Counted from the first letter of the stretch, positions 33,806 to 45,417 are shown. The stretch is DNA of 64,000 nt from Mytilus galloprovincialis (GCF_965363235.1 NC_134846.1:33676218-33740217), one strand, 5' to 3'. Numbers and translations are program-made. Notes: generated from the letters alone by a model not told the origin.

Positions 33806-34340
33806 TATTTAATAAAACAAATTTGGGAAAAAGGGGGGGGTATCTTTTGATAGTCTTCATATAAAGAATGATAAAAGAGAACAGCTAGAACATGCAGAAA
33901 GGCCGACAATGATGAAATCAATTGTTGTTATGTAATTTCATTTCCTTAGTTTAGGATTCAATTTGGACCAATGGAAAAGATTTGCATCTTCTAAATATAA
34001 ACATTTGATTAAAGTTGATAGTTAATTATCTAAAATTCAACTGAATTCTGTCATTTCACAACTACAATATTTTTTGAAATCTTGATTGTTTACCACTGAA
34101 CTGCAGGCTAGGGCCATTTTCCATTTTTTGTGACAGTACTCTTGGATTTTTAATTTTTTTCTTAAGAAAGTGTGGACTGAAATTTCTATTCAGTTTTAAA
34201 TTTCCATTGATAAAGTTCCCAGTTACAACTCTCATCACAGGGAAACAGGTACTAATAAAAAACAATATGATTGATGTAAACTGTGTGAAGCTTGTAAATT
34301 TCATGAATAAATAAGTTGAAACTACAAAATGCAACATTTT

Positions 34341-34362
34341 TTTTTTTTTTTTTTTTTTTTAC
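34341..34362 (+). repeat. Poly-T tract
   Basis: An uninterrupted run of about 22 T. It could be the reverse-strand tail of a retroposon; no matching body was identified next to it. Confidence 0.8.
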
Positions 34363-35039
34363 CATTACAATGATTATGTTGGTACACAAAAATTTAGTTT
34401 TAATTGAAGACTACTAATCCAATGAAATGTCACATTTTAAGTGTTTAAATACATTAACTTTTATTTTAGTGGATAATTACTCATCAGTTGAGGTGCTCCT
34501 GAATTGGAGGAAGATACTCAAAACAGAATTTTTACAGAAAAAAATCAATAAAATCGTTTCTCTCCCCTTTCTCATGTAACCCCACGATCTTTGTTTACTT
34601 TGAAAATTGCTGACCTACAACTTAAAGTATTGCATGTTGATGTTTGAATCATCTACAGCAAACAATCTTATGTTTAGATTTAGCAATATACCAATTTATA
34701 ATTAGTACACGATCTCTGGGAATGATTTAAATAACCAGTGAAGGATATCCCTGCTTCTGCATAGTGTGGCATTCCAAGAATGACGTCACTATAAAATACA
34801 ATGTAGGTTGGATATATTTAGAATATCTCGTCATACTGATTTTTCCGGATTGTAAAAGAAACGTAAATAGTGTAAAGGAGAGCTCAAGATACGATAATTT
34901 CGTCAGAAACAGAAGGGAAATGTGTAAAAAAGTGTTTAAAGTCAAACTATTCATTTCTGGGTCTCCTCCTCTTCAATCTAAGTAAGATTTGTTGGGGGGT
35001 TTTCCACACTATAAAAACAAAATGAATGATGTGAGGGAA

Positions 35040-35332
35040 TGTCAGTCTGGTCAACCCCATAGGGGATTGACGGCTTGAAGCCGTCTTTCCCCAAAAATGG
35101 AATTTTATTTTTACAAAATTTACTTCTGGATACTTTCTCCTGATCATAAACAAGCTTCTGGCCAAGTTTTGTACATTTCCAGGATAGTTTAAGAAAGTTA
35201 TTAAAAAATTTAAAAAACTTTAACCACAGAGTGAATATTTGTGGACGCCGACAACGACGACGACGACGCCGACGGAATGTAGGATCGCTATGTCTCGCTT
35301 TTTCGACTAAAGTCGAAGGCTCGACAAAAACA
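35040..35332 (+). repeat. Tail part of the hairpin-headed dispersed family
   Basis: GGGATTGACGGCTTGAAGCCGTC (hairpin GACGGCTT/AAGCCGTC) leads into a core unit matching 33580-33715. A (GAC)n stretch follows at 35247-35272 and then TTTCGACTAAAGTCGAAGG, whose TTCGACT/AGTCGAA arms form a 3' hairpin. Same overall architecture as the other core-plus-microsatellite families here. Confidence 0.6.
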
Positions 35333-36539
35333 TAAATGAATTTAAAAAACTAACAAAATCACGAACTTGTTAGATCTATAACCATATATTGAGTTCAAAA
35401 AGTAAGCAAACATACACATTGTGTTATAGAAAGCCCTTATATTTACCTATGGCTATTGTTTTTGTGTAATACCCTTAAAAGAGTCATTAAACAGCTTCAT
35501 GTTTTACATAGTAATTATATTTGCTTCAGTCTTGCATAACTTGAGAATCTTAAAAGCACAACCCTACTAATTACCAACACTGTTTGAGTTCTCATTTCAT
35601 TCATAATACTTATGTTGAATACCATTCCATTTGCATAATTTTATGAGGACTACAAACCATCGCTAAAAAGTAGTCCAACTGAATAGATAATTTCTCCATG
35701 ATTTTACTGTTTCCTGTAAATGGGTTTCTAAAGTAGCAATTGCATGTAGAACAGTCGTTGCCAATCGTACATGTCAACATCTGACAATGGGAAATCATGT
35801 CATGACATGACATGACATGTCAAAAAGCGTGTGAAAACGCGTGACGTAGACTTTTTAATATGAATGTGGTACAAACATACAAATTTGTTAATATACAAAA
35901 ACAATATATATTCTACTGTGAACTTTTATTGTATTAAACAGTGGTCTCTTATGTTGTTTCTAAAGCACCACCACTAGGCACATATTCAAAACAACTGGCA
36001 GTTTCAAGTTTAGTTACATTTATTTGATAACAGCATACAACAATGTACCATATAAATGTAACATAGTCAAGTTCTGATCAGAATTCAGTGTCTCTTTATA
36101 ATTGAAAATGCTCTCCCACAGTAGGAATTGATATTTGAAAGAATGTCATGTTGGTTTTTTTTGGCAATGTAAAATGTCATCTATTATCTCTGCCATTGCT
36201 CCCATTGCTATTGCCTGGTCAAAACTGGGTAGTTCATTAGAAGATAGCTGGTACTATGAGAGCTGATCCAACAGCAATGCCAATCAGAGATATTTATTTA
36301 AGAATTTGAAAAATTATGTACGATTCTTTATACATGTTTACACATGTACATGGTATAAGCTAGATATAACACTTGCATATGAAGTAACGTCACAAGAAGG
36401 TCTCATATTAAATAAAATCCTCCCACCTACCCCATTTTTTCAAAACTTTGGATGAAAATCTACTAATTAATTTTAGTTGGCCTTAAAGATTTCTTGCTGT
36501 GCAATACTTAGTAAATCTGTTGTCAGACTATTGTCCTAT

Positions 36540-37130
36540 ATCTATATAAACAAATAAAGTTCAATGCATTCTCAATGTCATATCAGAAATTTATGAAAAT
36601 CAAAAGGGAGCTTACATCAGTAGATATAAACAATTCACCAAAGTTTCATGAGAATTGCTGACAGCATTTTTGAGTTATTGTCCGAAAACTGGAAAATCCC
36701 ATCTTTTTTAATGAATAAAACCCCATAACTCAGAAATGTAAAATTTTTAAAATTTTTAACGGAGCTTACATCAATAGATATTAACAATTCACCAAAGTTT
36801 CATAAGAACTGCTGAAAGCATTTTTGAGTTTTTTATAAACAATTCACCACAATTTCATGCAAGTTGGTGAAAGCATTCTTGAGTTATTGTCCGAAAACTG
36901 GAAAATCCCCCTTTTTTTAATGAATAAAACCCCATAACTCGGAAACGTAAAATCTAAAATTTATAAAAAATGAAAGGGAGCTCACGTCTATAGACATAAA
37001 CAATTCACCAAAGTTTTATCCAAATTGGTTAAAGCATTTTTGAGTTAATGTCCCACAGGACAGACAGAGGGACGGACAGAAGGACAACGGTATACCATAA
37101 TACGTCCCGTAAAAGGGCATATAAAATGAC
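36540..37130 (+). repeat. Pearl-like dispersed repeat, three core units
   Basis: Three tandem units share CAATTCACCAAAGTTTCAT, GCATTTTTGAGTTATTGTCC and GGAAAATCCC. They are followed by a short GGACAGACAGAGGGACGGAC microsatellite (37067-37086) and a tail with ACGTCCCGT...GGGCATAT. No gene is present. The layout is again tandem core, ACGG-type microsatellite and short tail. Confidence 0.7.
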
Positions 37131-37262
37131 TAAAAATGTTAAAATTATCGTTTAAGGACAATAACTCAAATGAAGATTCCACAGGCGATTTCAGCCATTA
37201 TGGCCTTGTCTTGCTAACCATTTGTGCTATTTAAAGTTTTTTTCTATACAGATTTCAATAAT

Positions 37263-38556
37263 AAGTAATAAAATACTCCGCAGGGCAAAGCTTGATACAA
37301 CCACAGAGGTCGAACCCTGAACAGTTGGGGCAAGTATGGACACAACATTCAAGCTTGATAGTACATCTCTGAATTTGGATTGTGATTAAATATTTGACAC
37401 AGCATAGGTTTCTGACACAGAATGAATGTGGTCTAAGAACTTCAAAAATTTTAAATTGAACATTTACCTATTATGGTCCAATATCCCAAATCTAAATAAA
37501 TGGTTAGATTCAGCATATCAAAGAACCCCAAGAATTCAATTTTTGATGAAATCGAACAAAAGTATAATGGACCCTTCTGACCTCAATGTGGACCAATTTG
37601 ATAACAGGGCCCAAAAATGAAAAATCTAAATACCGGTACATGGTTAGATTCAGCATATCAAAGAACCCCATATATTCAATTTTTGTTGTAATCAAACAAA
37701 GTTTGATTTTGAACCCAATGTAGACCAATATGAAAACGGGACCAAAAATTAAAAATTTAAATACATGGTTAGATTCGGCATATCAAAGAACTCCAATAAT
37801 TTAATTTTTGATGAAATCAAACAAAGATTAATTTTTTACCCTTAGGACCTCAATGTGGACCAATTTAAAAACGGGGCCCAAAATCCAAAAACTTAATACA
37901 CAGTTAGATTCAGCATATTAAAGAACCCCAAGAATTATATTTTTGTTAAAATCAAACTAAGTTTAATTTAGGACCCTTTGGACCTTGATGTAGACCTATA
38001 TGAAAACGGGACCAAAAATTAAAAATCGAAATACATAGTTAGATTCGGCATATTAAAGAACCCCAATAATATATTTTTTGTTGAAATCAAACAAAGTTTA
38101 ATTTTTGGAACCTTTAGACCTCAATGTGGACCAATTTAAAAACGGGGCCCAAAATCCAAAAACTTAAAACACCGTTAGATTCAGCATTTTTAAGAACCCC
38201 AAGAATTCAAGAATAAAACCCAATTGAAATTGGTCAAGAAATAAGAAATTTATACAAAGTATTAGAAAAGTATTGTTTTTGGCCCCATTTTGTCCCCTAA
38301 TTCCTAAACAGGGCCATATCCCCCAGAATCAAACTCAACCATCTTTTTTTGGTATAGAACCCTGTGGTACAATTTCAGAAAAGAAAGATTCATACACTTA
38401 CAATGTACACACAAGTGTTTGTCTGGAAACAAGAAAAATGCTTATTTGGACCCCTTTTTAGGCTCCTAATTCCTAAACTGTTGGGACCATAAGCCCCAAA
38501 ATCAATCCCAACCTTCCTTTTAACCTTGTGTTTAAATTTCATAGAGATCCATTCAC
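37263..38556 (+). mobile_element. Dispersed repeat with six 134 bp core units, left part
   Basis: The head (CAACCACAGAGGTCGAACCCTGAACAGTTGG) is followed by about six tandem units of roughly 134 bp, each with GTTAGATTCAGCATATCAAAGAACCCC and CCTCAATGTGGACCAATTT (starts near 37502, 37643, 37768, 37904, 38038 and 38173). The non-repeated right part (CCTAATTCCTAAACTG...AACCTTGTGTTTAAATTTCATAGAGATCCATTCAC) breaks off at TTAA 38557 because of a MITE and resumes at 39180. Confidence 0.75.
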
Positions 38557-39179
38557 TTAAGGGCATACGATACAGTTTTGAACCTATATTTACAAGTTGA
38601 TGAAAATTTGCATATAGGCTATTTTTTACCGTATTAAATAAAATATGTTTTAAAACATATACCTTCATGTGCTACTTTTTGAGTAAAATAAGGTCGAAAT
38701 TTTGTATATTTGCACAAAATTCAGATTTGTGTCCTTATTTTCTTTTTCGAAAGAAAGACATAACTTTTTTGTTTTAAAAGATAAACGCAAAATGGTTTTT
38801 GTTAAATAATCGGCAATTTCTGTATTTTATAAGTATCATTAAAAATTATGCAATTTTTATTCCGAAATAACTCTATATTTATCAAATGTTCATAATTAGA
38901 GGAAAAACGTCAATTTTTGCTGCATGTTTATCAAAATTAAAAAAAAATGCGCTATTTACAGTTTTATAAAATTTGGGTCACATAATCTCCTTGCAAAATG
39001 AAACAAATTGCTGTTTTAAAAAATAGGGGTCCATGCACTCGTTTTCTAATCAGTTTGAATGGTAAAAATCAGTCGAAAAATGCATCTTTTCCCAATATGT
39101 CAGAGTTTGACGTCGCGAAAATAACATTTTACGTTAGCAACGTCATTACCTTCCCTGTAACTGTATCGTATGCCCTTAA
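38557..39179. mobile_element. TTAA-flanked MITE inside a dispersed repeat
   Basis: A perfect terminal inverted repeat begins GGGCATACGATACAG at 38561 and ends CTGTATCGTATGCCC at 39175, flanked on both sides by TTAA (38557-38560 and 39176-39179). Removing one TTAA plus the insert joins CATTCAC-TTAA-ACTAAAGTTATTG into a continuous host repeat. TTAA target duplication is typical of piggyBac-type transposition, but the terminal triplet is GGG rather than the usual CCC, so the superfamily is tentative. It encodes no transposase. Confidence 0.85.
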
Positions 39180-39290
39180 ACTAAAGTTATTGTTCGAAAA
39201 CCCAGTGTCTTTGAACGACGACGATGACGACATGATACCAATATACGACCCCAAACATTTTTTGCAGTCGTATAAAAATGGGGGAAATCA
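39180..39290 (+). mobile_element. Dispersed repeat, right end
   Basis: ACTAAAGTTATTGTTCGAAAACCCAGTG, then a GACGACGATGACGAC microsatellite and a tail with TATACGAC...GTCGTATA arms (39241-39276). This completes the element begun at 37263. Confidence 0.7.
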
Positions 39291-39299
39291 TCATTAAAG

Positions 39300-39494
39300 G
39301 GCACCAACTTCATAAAGGAGTCAGCAATTGATTTCAGTTATGCTGACTGATTTGCAGATCTTGAATTGGTGATCATGCTTGCTTTATGAAGTTTCTATCT
39401 TCTATTACAGTTTTTAAGATATCAGAACAAAACAGAATCATCATGTGATATCATTATCAGAAGTGATTATTAACTTTCCAACCGAGGGATCAAA
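39300..39494 (+). other. Upstream region of the TRIM-like gene, repeat-derived
   Basis: 39295-39430 aligns loosely with the 500 bp core of the repeat at 28903-30600 (ACTCCTAAAG.GTCA, TGCTGACT.ATTTG.AGATCTT, ACAGTTT.T). TTCTATCTTCTATTACAG ending at 39412 has splice-acceptor form and could close a 5' UTR intron. An in-frame stop at 39471-39473 fixes the gene's start at 39495 unless a splice falls in between. No TATA box was assigned. Confidence 0.45.
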
Positions 39495-40982
39495 ATGGAG
39501 TGTGACAAACATAATCAACCGCTCCACTTGTACTGTCCCAGTCATTTAATGCCATCCTGTGATGTATGTATTTCCACTAGTCATTCAAAATGTACTGGAA
39601 TAACAAGTTTAGCCAGTGTAGTGGAGAAAACCAAAATTGAAAAATCTAAAGTGACTGTAGAGAAAGACATAAATCATTTCTTATCTATTCTTGACAAATT
39701 AGTGACCAGTAAATCAAAAAACATTAAAACAGGAAAAAATCATTGCATAGGCGTAAAGAAATCAATTAATGAAATAAGAAAGGAAATAAATAAACATTTG
39801 GACCACCTAGAGGAGAAGTTATGTCAAGAAACTGATATCATCTGGAATCAAGAAAAATCAAAAGCAACTGATTTCATCTCAGAAATTGAAGGGAAAAGGG
39901 AAAACTTGAAGGAGATGAAAGAACATTTACAAACAGTCACAGCAAATACTTCCAAACTGCAATCTTTTCTAGGTGTACATAAGATTGAACAACAAGTACA
40001 TCAATGTCAATGTTATATTGAAGATCTAGAAGATGATGAGAGAACCAAAGAAGTTGACATCAAAATGAAGCGAAATGGTGAGATAGAAAACATACTAAGT
40101 AAATTAGTTTCATTTGAATCATTAGGAGAAGTCATGGTTTTAAAGACAGAAATAAACTTAAATAAAGAATCAAGTTTGAGGAGGAAAGCACAAGTAGAAT
40201 CACAAGAACAATCCAACATAAACAACATGACAATGAATATTGAGACAAAGATAGAAATCAACATAGAGAGGCATATTAGTGACATGATTTGTCTGATGGA
40301 TGGAAGAGTTATAGTAGTGGAATCCTATGGTAAAGTTAACCTACTTAGTTCTGATGGCAAACTTCAGAAACAGTTACCTATACCTGGTGAAGCCTGGGGT
40401 GTTACACAGATCAATGAGGACAATATTGCCATAACTTATCCTACTGAGAGAGCCATTAAGATCTTCAATATGGAGAATGAAACAGTTACCAAAGTTTTCC
40501 AAATAGGAAAACTATGCTATGGTTTATCATTTTCAAATAATTCCCTGGCTGTAGGTTTGTATGAGGAGGGAATCCGTATTTTAGACTTAGAAGGAGATAC
40601 ACTGAAGTCAATACAAGTTCAGAGTAAATCAATCCTGCATTATCTTGTTTACTGTAACAAAAGAGTATTCTATAGTGACTATGAGGGTAAAGCAGTATAC
40701 TGTGTTGATGAATCAGGTAAACAGATCTGGCAGTATAAACATGATTTAACAATAACAGAAGGAATTTGTATAGATACTTATGGTAACACTATTGTAATAG
40801 ACAGTAATTCTCATAGAATATTAGTAATATCAAAAGATGGCCAAGATAGTAAAATACTGATAAGTGAGGAGGATGGACTGGTGCATCCACAGTTTATCTG
40901 TTTTAAACATAATGAGTCTTCAGGTTTTATTTGTGGTTATAATGGCATATACTTGACCAAATGTAATTTGTCATGTGAATAA
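39495..40982 (+). CDS. TRIM-like protein: B-box, coiled coil, C-terminal propeller-like repeats
   Basis: A single-exon frame of 495 residues. ATG 39495 has A at -3 and G at +4, and an in-frame stop lies 24 bases upstream. Residues 3-33 form a B-box zinc site, C3-x2-H6-x7-C14-x2-H17-x4-C22-x2-C25-x4-H30-x2-C33. Residues about 45-215 are charged and Leu/Lys/Glu-rich, as in a coiled coil. From about 255 to the end there are repeated blade-like segments (DMICLMDGRVIVV, ITEGICIDTYGNTIVIDSNSHRILVISKDG) as in NHL or related propellers. There is no RING finger, so E3 ligase activity is doubtful; binding or sensing is more likely. Bivalves have many such genes, often tied to immunity by expression studies; that role is inferred. 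AATAAA signals follow at 41446 and 41548. Confidence 0.85.
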   Translation: MECDKHNQPLHLYCPSHLMPSCDVCISTSHSKCTGITSLASVVEKTKIEKSKVTVEKDINHFLSILDKLVTSKSKNIKTGKNHCIGVKKSINEIRKEINKHLDHLEEKLCQETDIIWNQEKSKATDFISEIEGKRENLKEMKEHLQTVTANTSKLQSFLGVHKIEQQVHQCQCYIEDLEDDERTKEVDIKMKRNGEIENILSKLVSFESLGEVMVLKTEINLNKESSLRRKAQVESQEQSNINNMTMNIETKIEINIERHISDMICLMDGRVIVVESYGKVNLLSSDGKLQKQLPIPGEAWGVTQINEDNIAITYPTERAIKIFNMENETVTKVFQIGKLCYGLSFSNNSLAVGLYEEGIRILDLEGDTLKSIQVQSKSILHYLVYCNKRVFYSDYEGKAVYCVDESGKQIWQYKHDLTITEGICIDTYGNTIVIDSNSHRILVISKDGQDSKILISEEDGLVHPQFICFKHNESSGFICGYNGIYLTKCNLSCE

Positions 40983-42605
40983 CATATTTACTGAGATATC
41001 ACATGAATATTGTTTCCTATGTAAGTAACACATCTAAAAATAGTGGTAATATTTAATATGTGAAGTAGGAATTTGATAGTTATCATGTAGACATGTGGGA
41101 AGATATTTGTTTTTGTTGTGTTGTTGGGTTACTGTCTAATTAATGTTCGCAACACATATCCTGATATTCCTAAGTAGTGATATTGAGTGTGAAATTTGAA
41201 TGAGTAATAAGTAATGTAGATGTTAGTTTTTGTTGTATTGTTGGGTTAACATTATGGTCTAATTAATGCCAACATCTAATATCTTTATATTCTTTAGCAG
41301 TGATAAAAGTGAGAGAACATGTTGACATGTGTGTAGATGTTTATTTTTTTTTTTAGTTGTTGTGTTACTGTCTAATTATTGTGAACACACATATCCTTAT
41401 ATTCCTTATTAATGGTATTCAGTGTGAAGTTTAGATGTGAGATGAAATAAAAGCAAGTGTGAAGATGCATGTTTTATTTTACTGTTGGTTTACCGTTTAA
41501 TTAATGTCAACAACACATATCATCATTATAATTGGTTGCATTTTTGTAATAAAGCCAAGCAATTTCCCATAAGGAACTCTCTTTGCAGCTGAAACTGGAA
41601 CACTTTTACCATTAAGGGTCGTAAAAATTATTTTATGGAATAGAATGTTGATATGCACTACTATTTTATTCATAGGTCAAAACATAGGGCTGTTCGGCAT
41701 ATTTTCAATATTTAAATGCCCTGAACTTGATTGAGTTTAAACTTATACTAAAATTATGTACTACCCTTACCTTTACTCTTTGCTTATTTCAGAAATAATT
41801 TTTCATTGCAATAGTATGTTTCATACTGGTAACAGTCTCAAGTTGTGTCTCTATGAGATGAAACATAAAGATCATATTTTGGAACCAGTATGTCAACAAA
41901 TCAAATTATCTATAAATTTATATATCTTCCATAAAAAGGCATGGTTGGATAAACAGCTGTATTCGCAAAGTGAAACCTATATTTCTTTGTAATGGTATTT
42001 GGTGGGATGTTTGAATGTGAGAGGAAATATAGGCAAGTGTGAAGATGTATGTTTTATTCTTATGTTGGGTTACTGTCTAATTAATGTCAACAACCCATAT
42101 CCTTATATTCCTTTTTATTCTGCACTCGTTCTATTTGAGCAGTCAAAATGTGTTGACTGTATATGTCATATACAGTCACTGACCTGATATCACTTTTCCT
42201 TATGAATATTTAAATAGAAATTTCCGAATTTAAAATAATTCATACGACCTATTCAACCTGTTTTTGTTTCCAATGTATACAATGACTTAAACTTATTTCT
42301 TTTATAATTTTTAGAAAAAAAACATATTTCACTTGTTGATATTTTGGGTTTGCAACTGTAAATCATTATGTTTTATGTTTATTGTTGACAGTTAAGTTCA
42401 TTTCTTAAACAAATTCGTTCACCATCGATTGCAGTTTCAACAGGTTATGTACATTTCATTGTGTTGTATATTTCTCCGCCTGCATGATATAAGGCCTTTT
42501 TATAAAAGGGTGAAGTTTTCCAATATTTAAATCAAATAACAACATTAACACATTTTAAAACAACAATTATCTATTAAAATTGTATTTTTTTAGATTGCAA
42601 AATAA

Positions 42606-42753
42606 AGACAAAATAGTGCATTGACTTGACATATCAATGATATAAGGATTCGTTCAGAAACAGGGAAAAAGCTTGACAGAGCCTAGCATTTACCCGTTTC
42701 TAGGTCTCATCCTTAAATCGTTGATATGTCAATTCAATGCACTATAATTGTCT
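42606..42753. mobile_element. Foldback MITE, 148 bp
   Basis: The ends are inverted copies of about 45 bp: AGACAAAATAGTGCATTGA from 42606 against TCAATGCACTATAATTGTCT ending at 42753, and pairing continues through GACATATCAATGATATAAGGAT and its complement. The loop is about 55 bp. There is no coding capacity. It sits between two units of the 125 bp array. Confidence 0.8.
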
Positions 42754-42837
42754 ATGTAATGGTATTTGGTGTGAAGTTTGAATGTTAGAGGAAATATAGG
42801 CAAGTGTGAAGATGTATCTTTTAATTGTTATGTTGGG

Positions 42838-43002
42838 TAAACTTTTAGGAATTTGAGTTATCATCAATACTCTTCAACTTCGTACTTTATTTGGCCTTTT
42901 TAACTTTTTTGGATTCGAGCGTCACTGATGAGTCTTTTGTAGACGAAATCCGCGTCTGGCGTATATACAAACTTTAGTCCTGGTATCTATGATGAGTTTA
43001 TT
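42838..43002 (+). mobile_element. Hammerhead retrozyme-type insertion, one monomer
   Basis: A 165 bp insert interrupts a unit of the 125 bp array: GTTGGGT before it and TTACTGTCTAATTAATG after it are contiguous in the unit near 42065. The insert carries AGTTATCATCAATACTCTTC, GGATTCGAGCG, a hammerhead motif and GTCCTGGTATCTATGATGAG. This is a widespread bivalve sequence described for retrozymes, small non-coding retroelements that make circular RNAs. One monomer is present here, without a second ribozyme. Confidence 0.75.
42915..42965 (+). ncRNA. Type I hammerhead ribozyme motif
   Basis: The core elements are in order. Stem I is CGTCA (42920-42924) with TGGCG (42957-42961). CTGATGA is at 42925-42931. 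Stem II is GTCT/AGAC around TTTTGT. GAAA is at 42945-42948, and the cleavage triplet GTC ends at 42956. Stem III (between GAAA and GTC) is only about six bases, TCCGCG, and pairs poorly within one monomer. Minimal stem III hammerheads of this kind normally act as dimers, so this copy may be weak or inactive. Confidence 0.75.
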
Positions 43003-43390
43003 TACTGTCTAATTAATGTCAACATCACATATCCTTATATTCCTTTGTAATGGTATTTGGTGTGAAATTTGAAAGTGAGAGGAAATATAGGCAAGTGTGA
43101 AGATGATTTTTTTTTTTTTTTTGTGTTCTTGAGTTATGGTCTAACCAATGTCATCATCAAATTTCTTTATATTCCTTATTTGGTGTGAAGTTTGAATGTG
43201 ACAAATAAAGTATACAAGTGTGTTGTTTGTTTTTTATTGTGTGGTTAGGTTACTTTCTATTTAGAAATTTCAACATCAAAAGTTTTAAATTATATAATGG
43301 TTATATTTGGTGTGAAGTTTGAATTTGAGAGATACTGTTGAAATGTGTATAGATGCTTGTTTTGGTTGCTGAGAATGTTGCTGTTTCCAG

Positions 43391-44497
43391 TTTTTCAACG
43401 TTTTGGCAAAAAAAAATTCCCATAGTTGGTTATTTTTTTTTTTATTTATTTACAGAAATAATTTTGATCATTACATTGAGATTGGGTGTCTTTATTGCCA
43501 TTTTGTACTTGTTTTTGATTCATAATCTTTTTCCTGTAATTAAAGTGCCTTCCCATTATAATTTGATAATCCTGATCGCCATCGCAATAAAAAAATTAAT
43601 GATAAGCTTATGATCACTAATCACTCTTCACCTGTGTTTTTAAGTCACATCTGCCATTGATCACAAGTTCAGAACCTGTGTACAAGCTTTAGTATTAATG
43701 TAACCTCAAGTTTCCAAAATATTCTATAGAAACCCCAAATAAAAAAAAATAATGGTACTTTGAAATACCCAAGATATATGTTTATGACCTAAAAATGTTT
43801 TACTGCAATAAAACGTAGGTTTAAATACCTACAACTGTCAAATTCAAGGGATTTTCTTTTTTCAACCTATTTTTGTATGCATCAGTATGTGATATACCAT
43901 GATTTGGTAGTATAATTAATTTGCACCTAAAAAGTCATAAAATTAAAAAGCCTGTGATTTTTTGTTTATCAATTTGATAAACAAAACAAATTCTGGAAAT
44001 GAATGTAGAATTACTCGTAATTATTAATTATCACAAAACTTTCCAGTTTTTTTTCTTCAAAATCGAAAGAAACATTAGCAATGTCGTAGAAATTACCCAT
44101 TTGAGTCATTAAAATCATTCCAGTATTAAACTTGTGCCTTCCCTAAACTTTTCTTTCACGTTTCTAGAAAATTCAAAGATAATTCAAAAGGTAAATGCCA
44201 TGAAACAGTCAATACAAGTTAGTTGATGCTATGAATCTAGTGGAATATCAACAATATGAAACTAGATGCTCCACGGAGTCTGTGTTCCTCATTCGGCCAG
44301 ATGAGAAAAGAGCACAAACTTTTAAGACATCTCAAAATTACCAAAATTGTGTACAAAATATTCCGGATCCATGATTTTTGAAACTTTTGTCCATTTTGTT
44401 CTACTGAAATTTTTTTGCTATCAAGTTTACAGCAAGGATGACAAATGACAACATACATTGAGTGATGAGAATAGCTTGAAAATAAAATAACTTATAC
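43391..44497. other. Non-coding stretch
   Basis: AT-rich, no gene seen. 44261-44300 (AACTAGATGCTCCACGGAGTCTGTGTTCC) resembles a diverged head of the repeat at 12373. This may be intron of the minus-strand gene whose exon begins at 44498. Confidence 0.45.
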
Positions 44498-44624
44498 CTC
44501 TCCAGTCTCTGAACTTAAGTTGTTCATCTTCCCAGAAGTCTTCTTTAGAAAACAATGCCTTTCTTTGGAAAATCTTCTTTGGATAAAAATCTTGTAGCAT
44601 CTTAGCTGCATGGAGAATAGTCAA
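44498..44624 (-). CDS. Exon of an unrecognised minus-strand gene
   Basis: On the minus strand a 127-base segment is bounded by a good acceptor (ATTATATTTTCAG) and donor (GAG|GTATAAG). It is open in phase 0 for 42 codons, beginning LTILHAAKMLQDFYPKKIF and ending DEQLKFRDWR with one base left over. The peptide is charged and aromatic-rich, unlike chance translation of the surrounding AT-rich DNA. Its phase fits the exon at 47071-47144, which ends at phase 0. I do not recognise the family. Exons further 3' were not found in the window. Confidence 0.55.
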
Positions 44625-45173
44625 CTGAAAATATAATAATGTAAAATAAACGTATGACTGTTTAAATCTATAAAAAAATGCCCTGTATAAAATCAAATAT
44701 CCATTGATAGAATTTTTATAATTCAATGATTTCAGAAGATTCTTACAAATCTATGCAAAACAATGTTACAGTAATCAAAGGGAGACAATTCATGCTTCCT
44801 TCCTTTTGAACTATTTGTTGAATTACATTTGTCTCCCCTTAAATAAGCAAATATAGACATTCACAAAGAACCTACTAATGGTTTGTGTTATTTCTTAGTC
44901 AAGTTTTTTAGACAAGGTGTGTAGTCTATGGTTGTACATCAATTATTTGGAGAATGGAAAGTTGGTGTTATGTGTGATCTGTTATATTCAATATTTTTGG
45001 TGATTTATTTTTTTATTTTATTAAATAAATTTGATCATTGATAATTGTATTTTTTTTTAAAACATTACTGGTTTATAATCTCAATATGCAAACTAGATTA
45101 CAAACATTTGGATGGGATTTAAAAACCAACCCCATTCATATATTGTTGTTTGGGAAAATCAATACAATATAAA

Positions 45174-45345
45174 AAAAAAAAAAAGATGTGGTATGATTGC
45201 CAATGAGACAACTCTCCACAAGAGACCAAATGACACAGATATTAACAACTATAGGTCACTGTACGACCTTCAACAATGAGCAAAGCGCATACCACATAGT
45301 CAGCTATAAACTTCCATATACTTTATAGGAAAATTGTACACAATT
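45174..45345 (-). repeat. SINE-like dispersed repeat copy
   Basis: The reverse complement of the family at 49437-49566: GATGTGGTATGATTGCCAATGAGACAACTCTCCAC and GTACGACCTTCAACAATGAGCAAAGC. It is preceded by a run of A on the plus strand (45171-45184). Confidence 0.7.
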
Positions 45346-45381
45346 GATATATTTGACATTACAAAAATTTGATCCAAACCA

Positions 45382-45383
<2 letters not shown>

Positions 45384-45412
<29 letters not shown>
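45384..45412 (+). repeat. (AT)n microsatellite
   Basis: About 14 uninterrupted AT dinucleotides. Confidence 0.95.

Positions 45413-45417
<5 letters not shown>

Larger units (their letters stand above)
41041..43390 (+). repeat. Degenerate array of about 125 bp units downstream of the TRIM-like gene
   Basis: About nine diverged units share GTTGGGTTACTGTCTAATTAATGTCAACA, CACATATCCTTATATTCCTT and TAATGGTATTTGGTGTGAAGTTTGAATGTGAGAGG. Recognisable starts lie near 41041, 41175, 41295, 41409, 41988, 42757, 43048, 43180 and 43297. Unrelated DNA interrupts the array at 41545-41985, 42115-42755 and 42838-43002. The first units probably lie within the 3' UTR of the upstream gene, whose candidate polyadenylation signal at 41446 falls inside a unit. 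Confidence 0.75.

Noticed and set aside
38998..39297. 99-codon frame starting inside the MITE
   Set aside because: It crosses the MITE end and runs into the host repeat and its GAC microsatellite, so it cannot be a gene of either.
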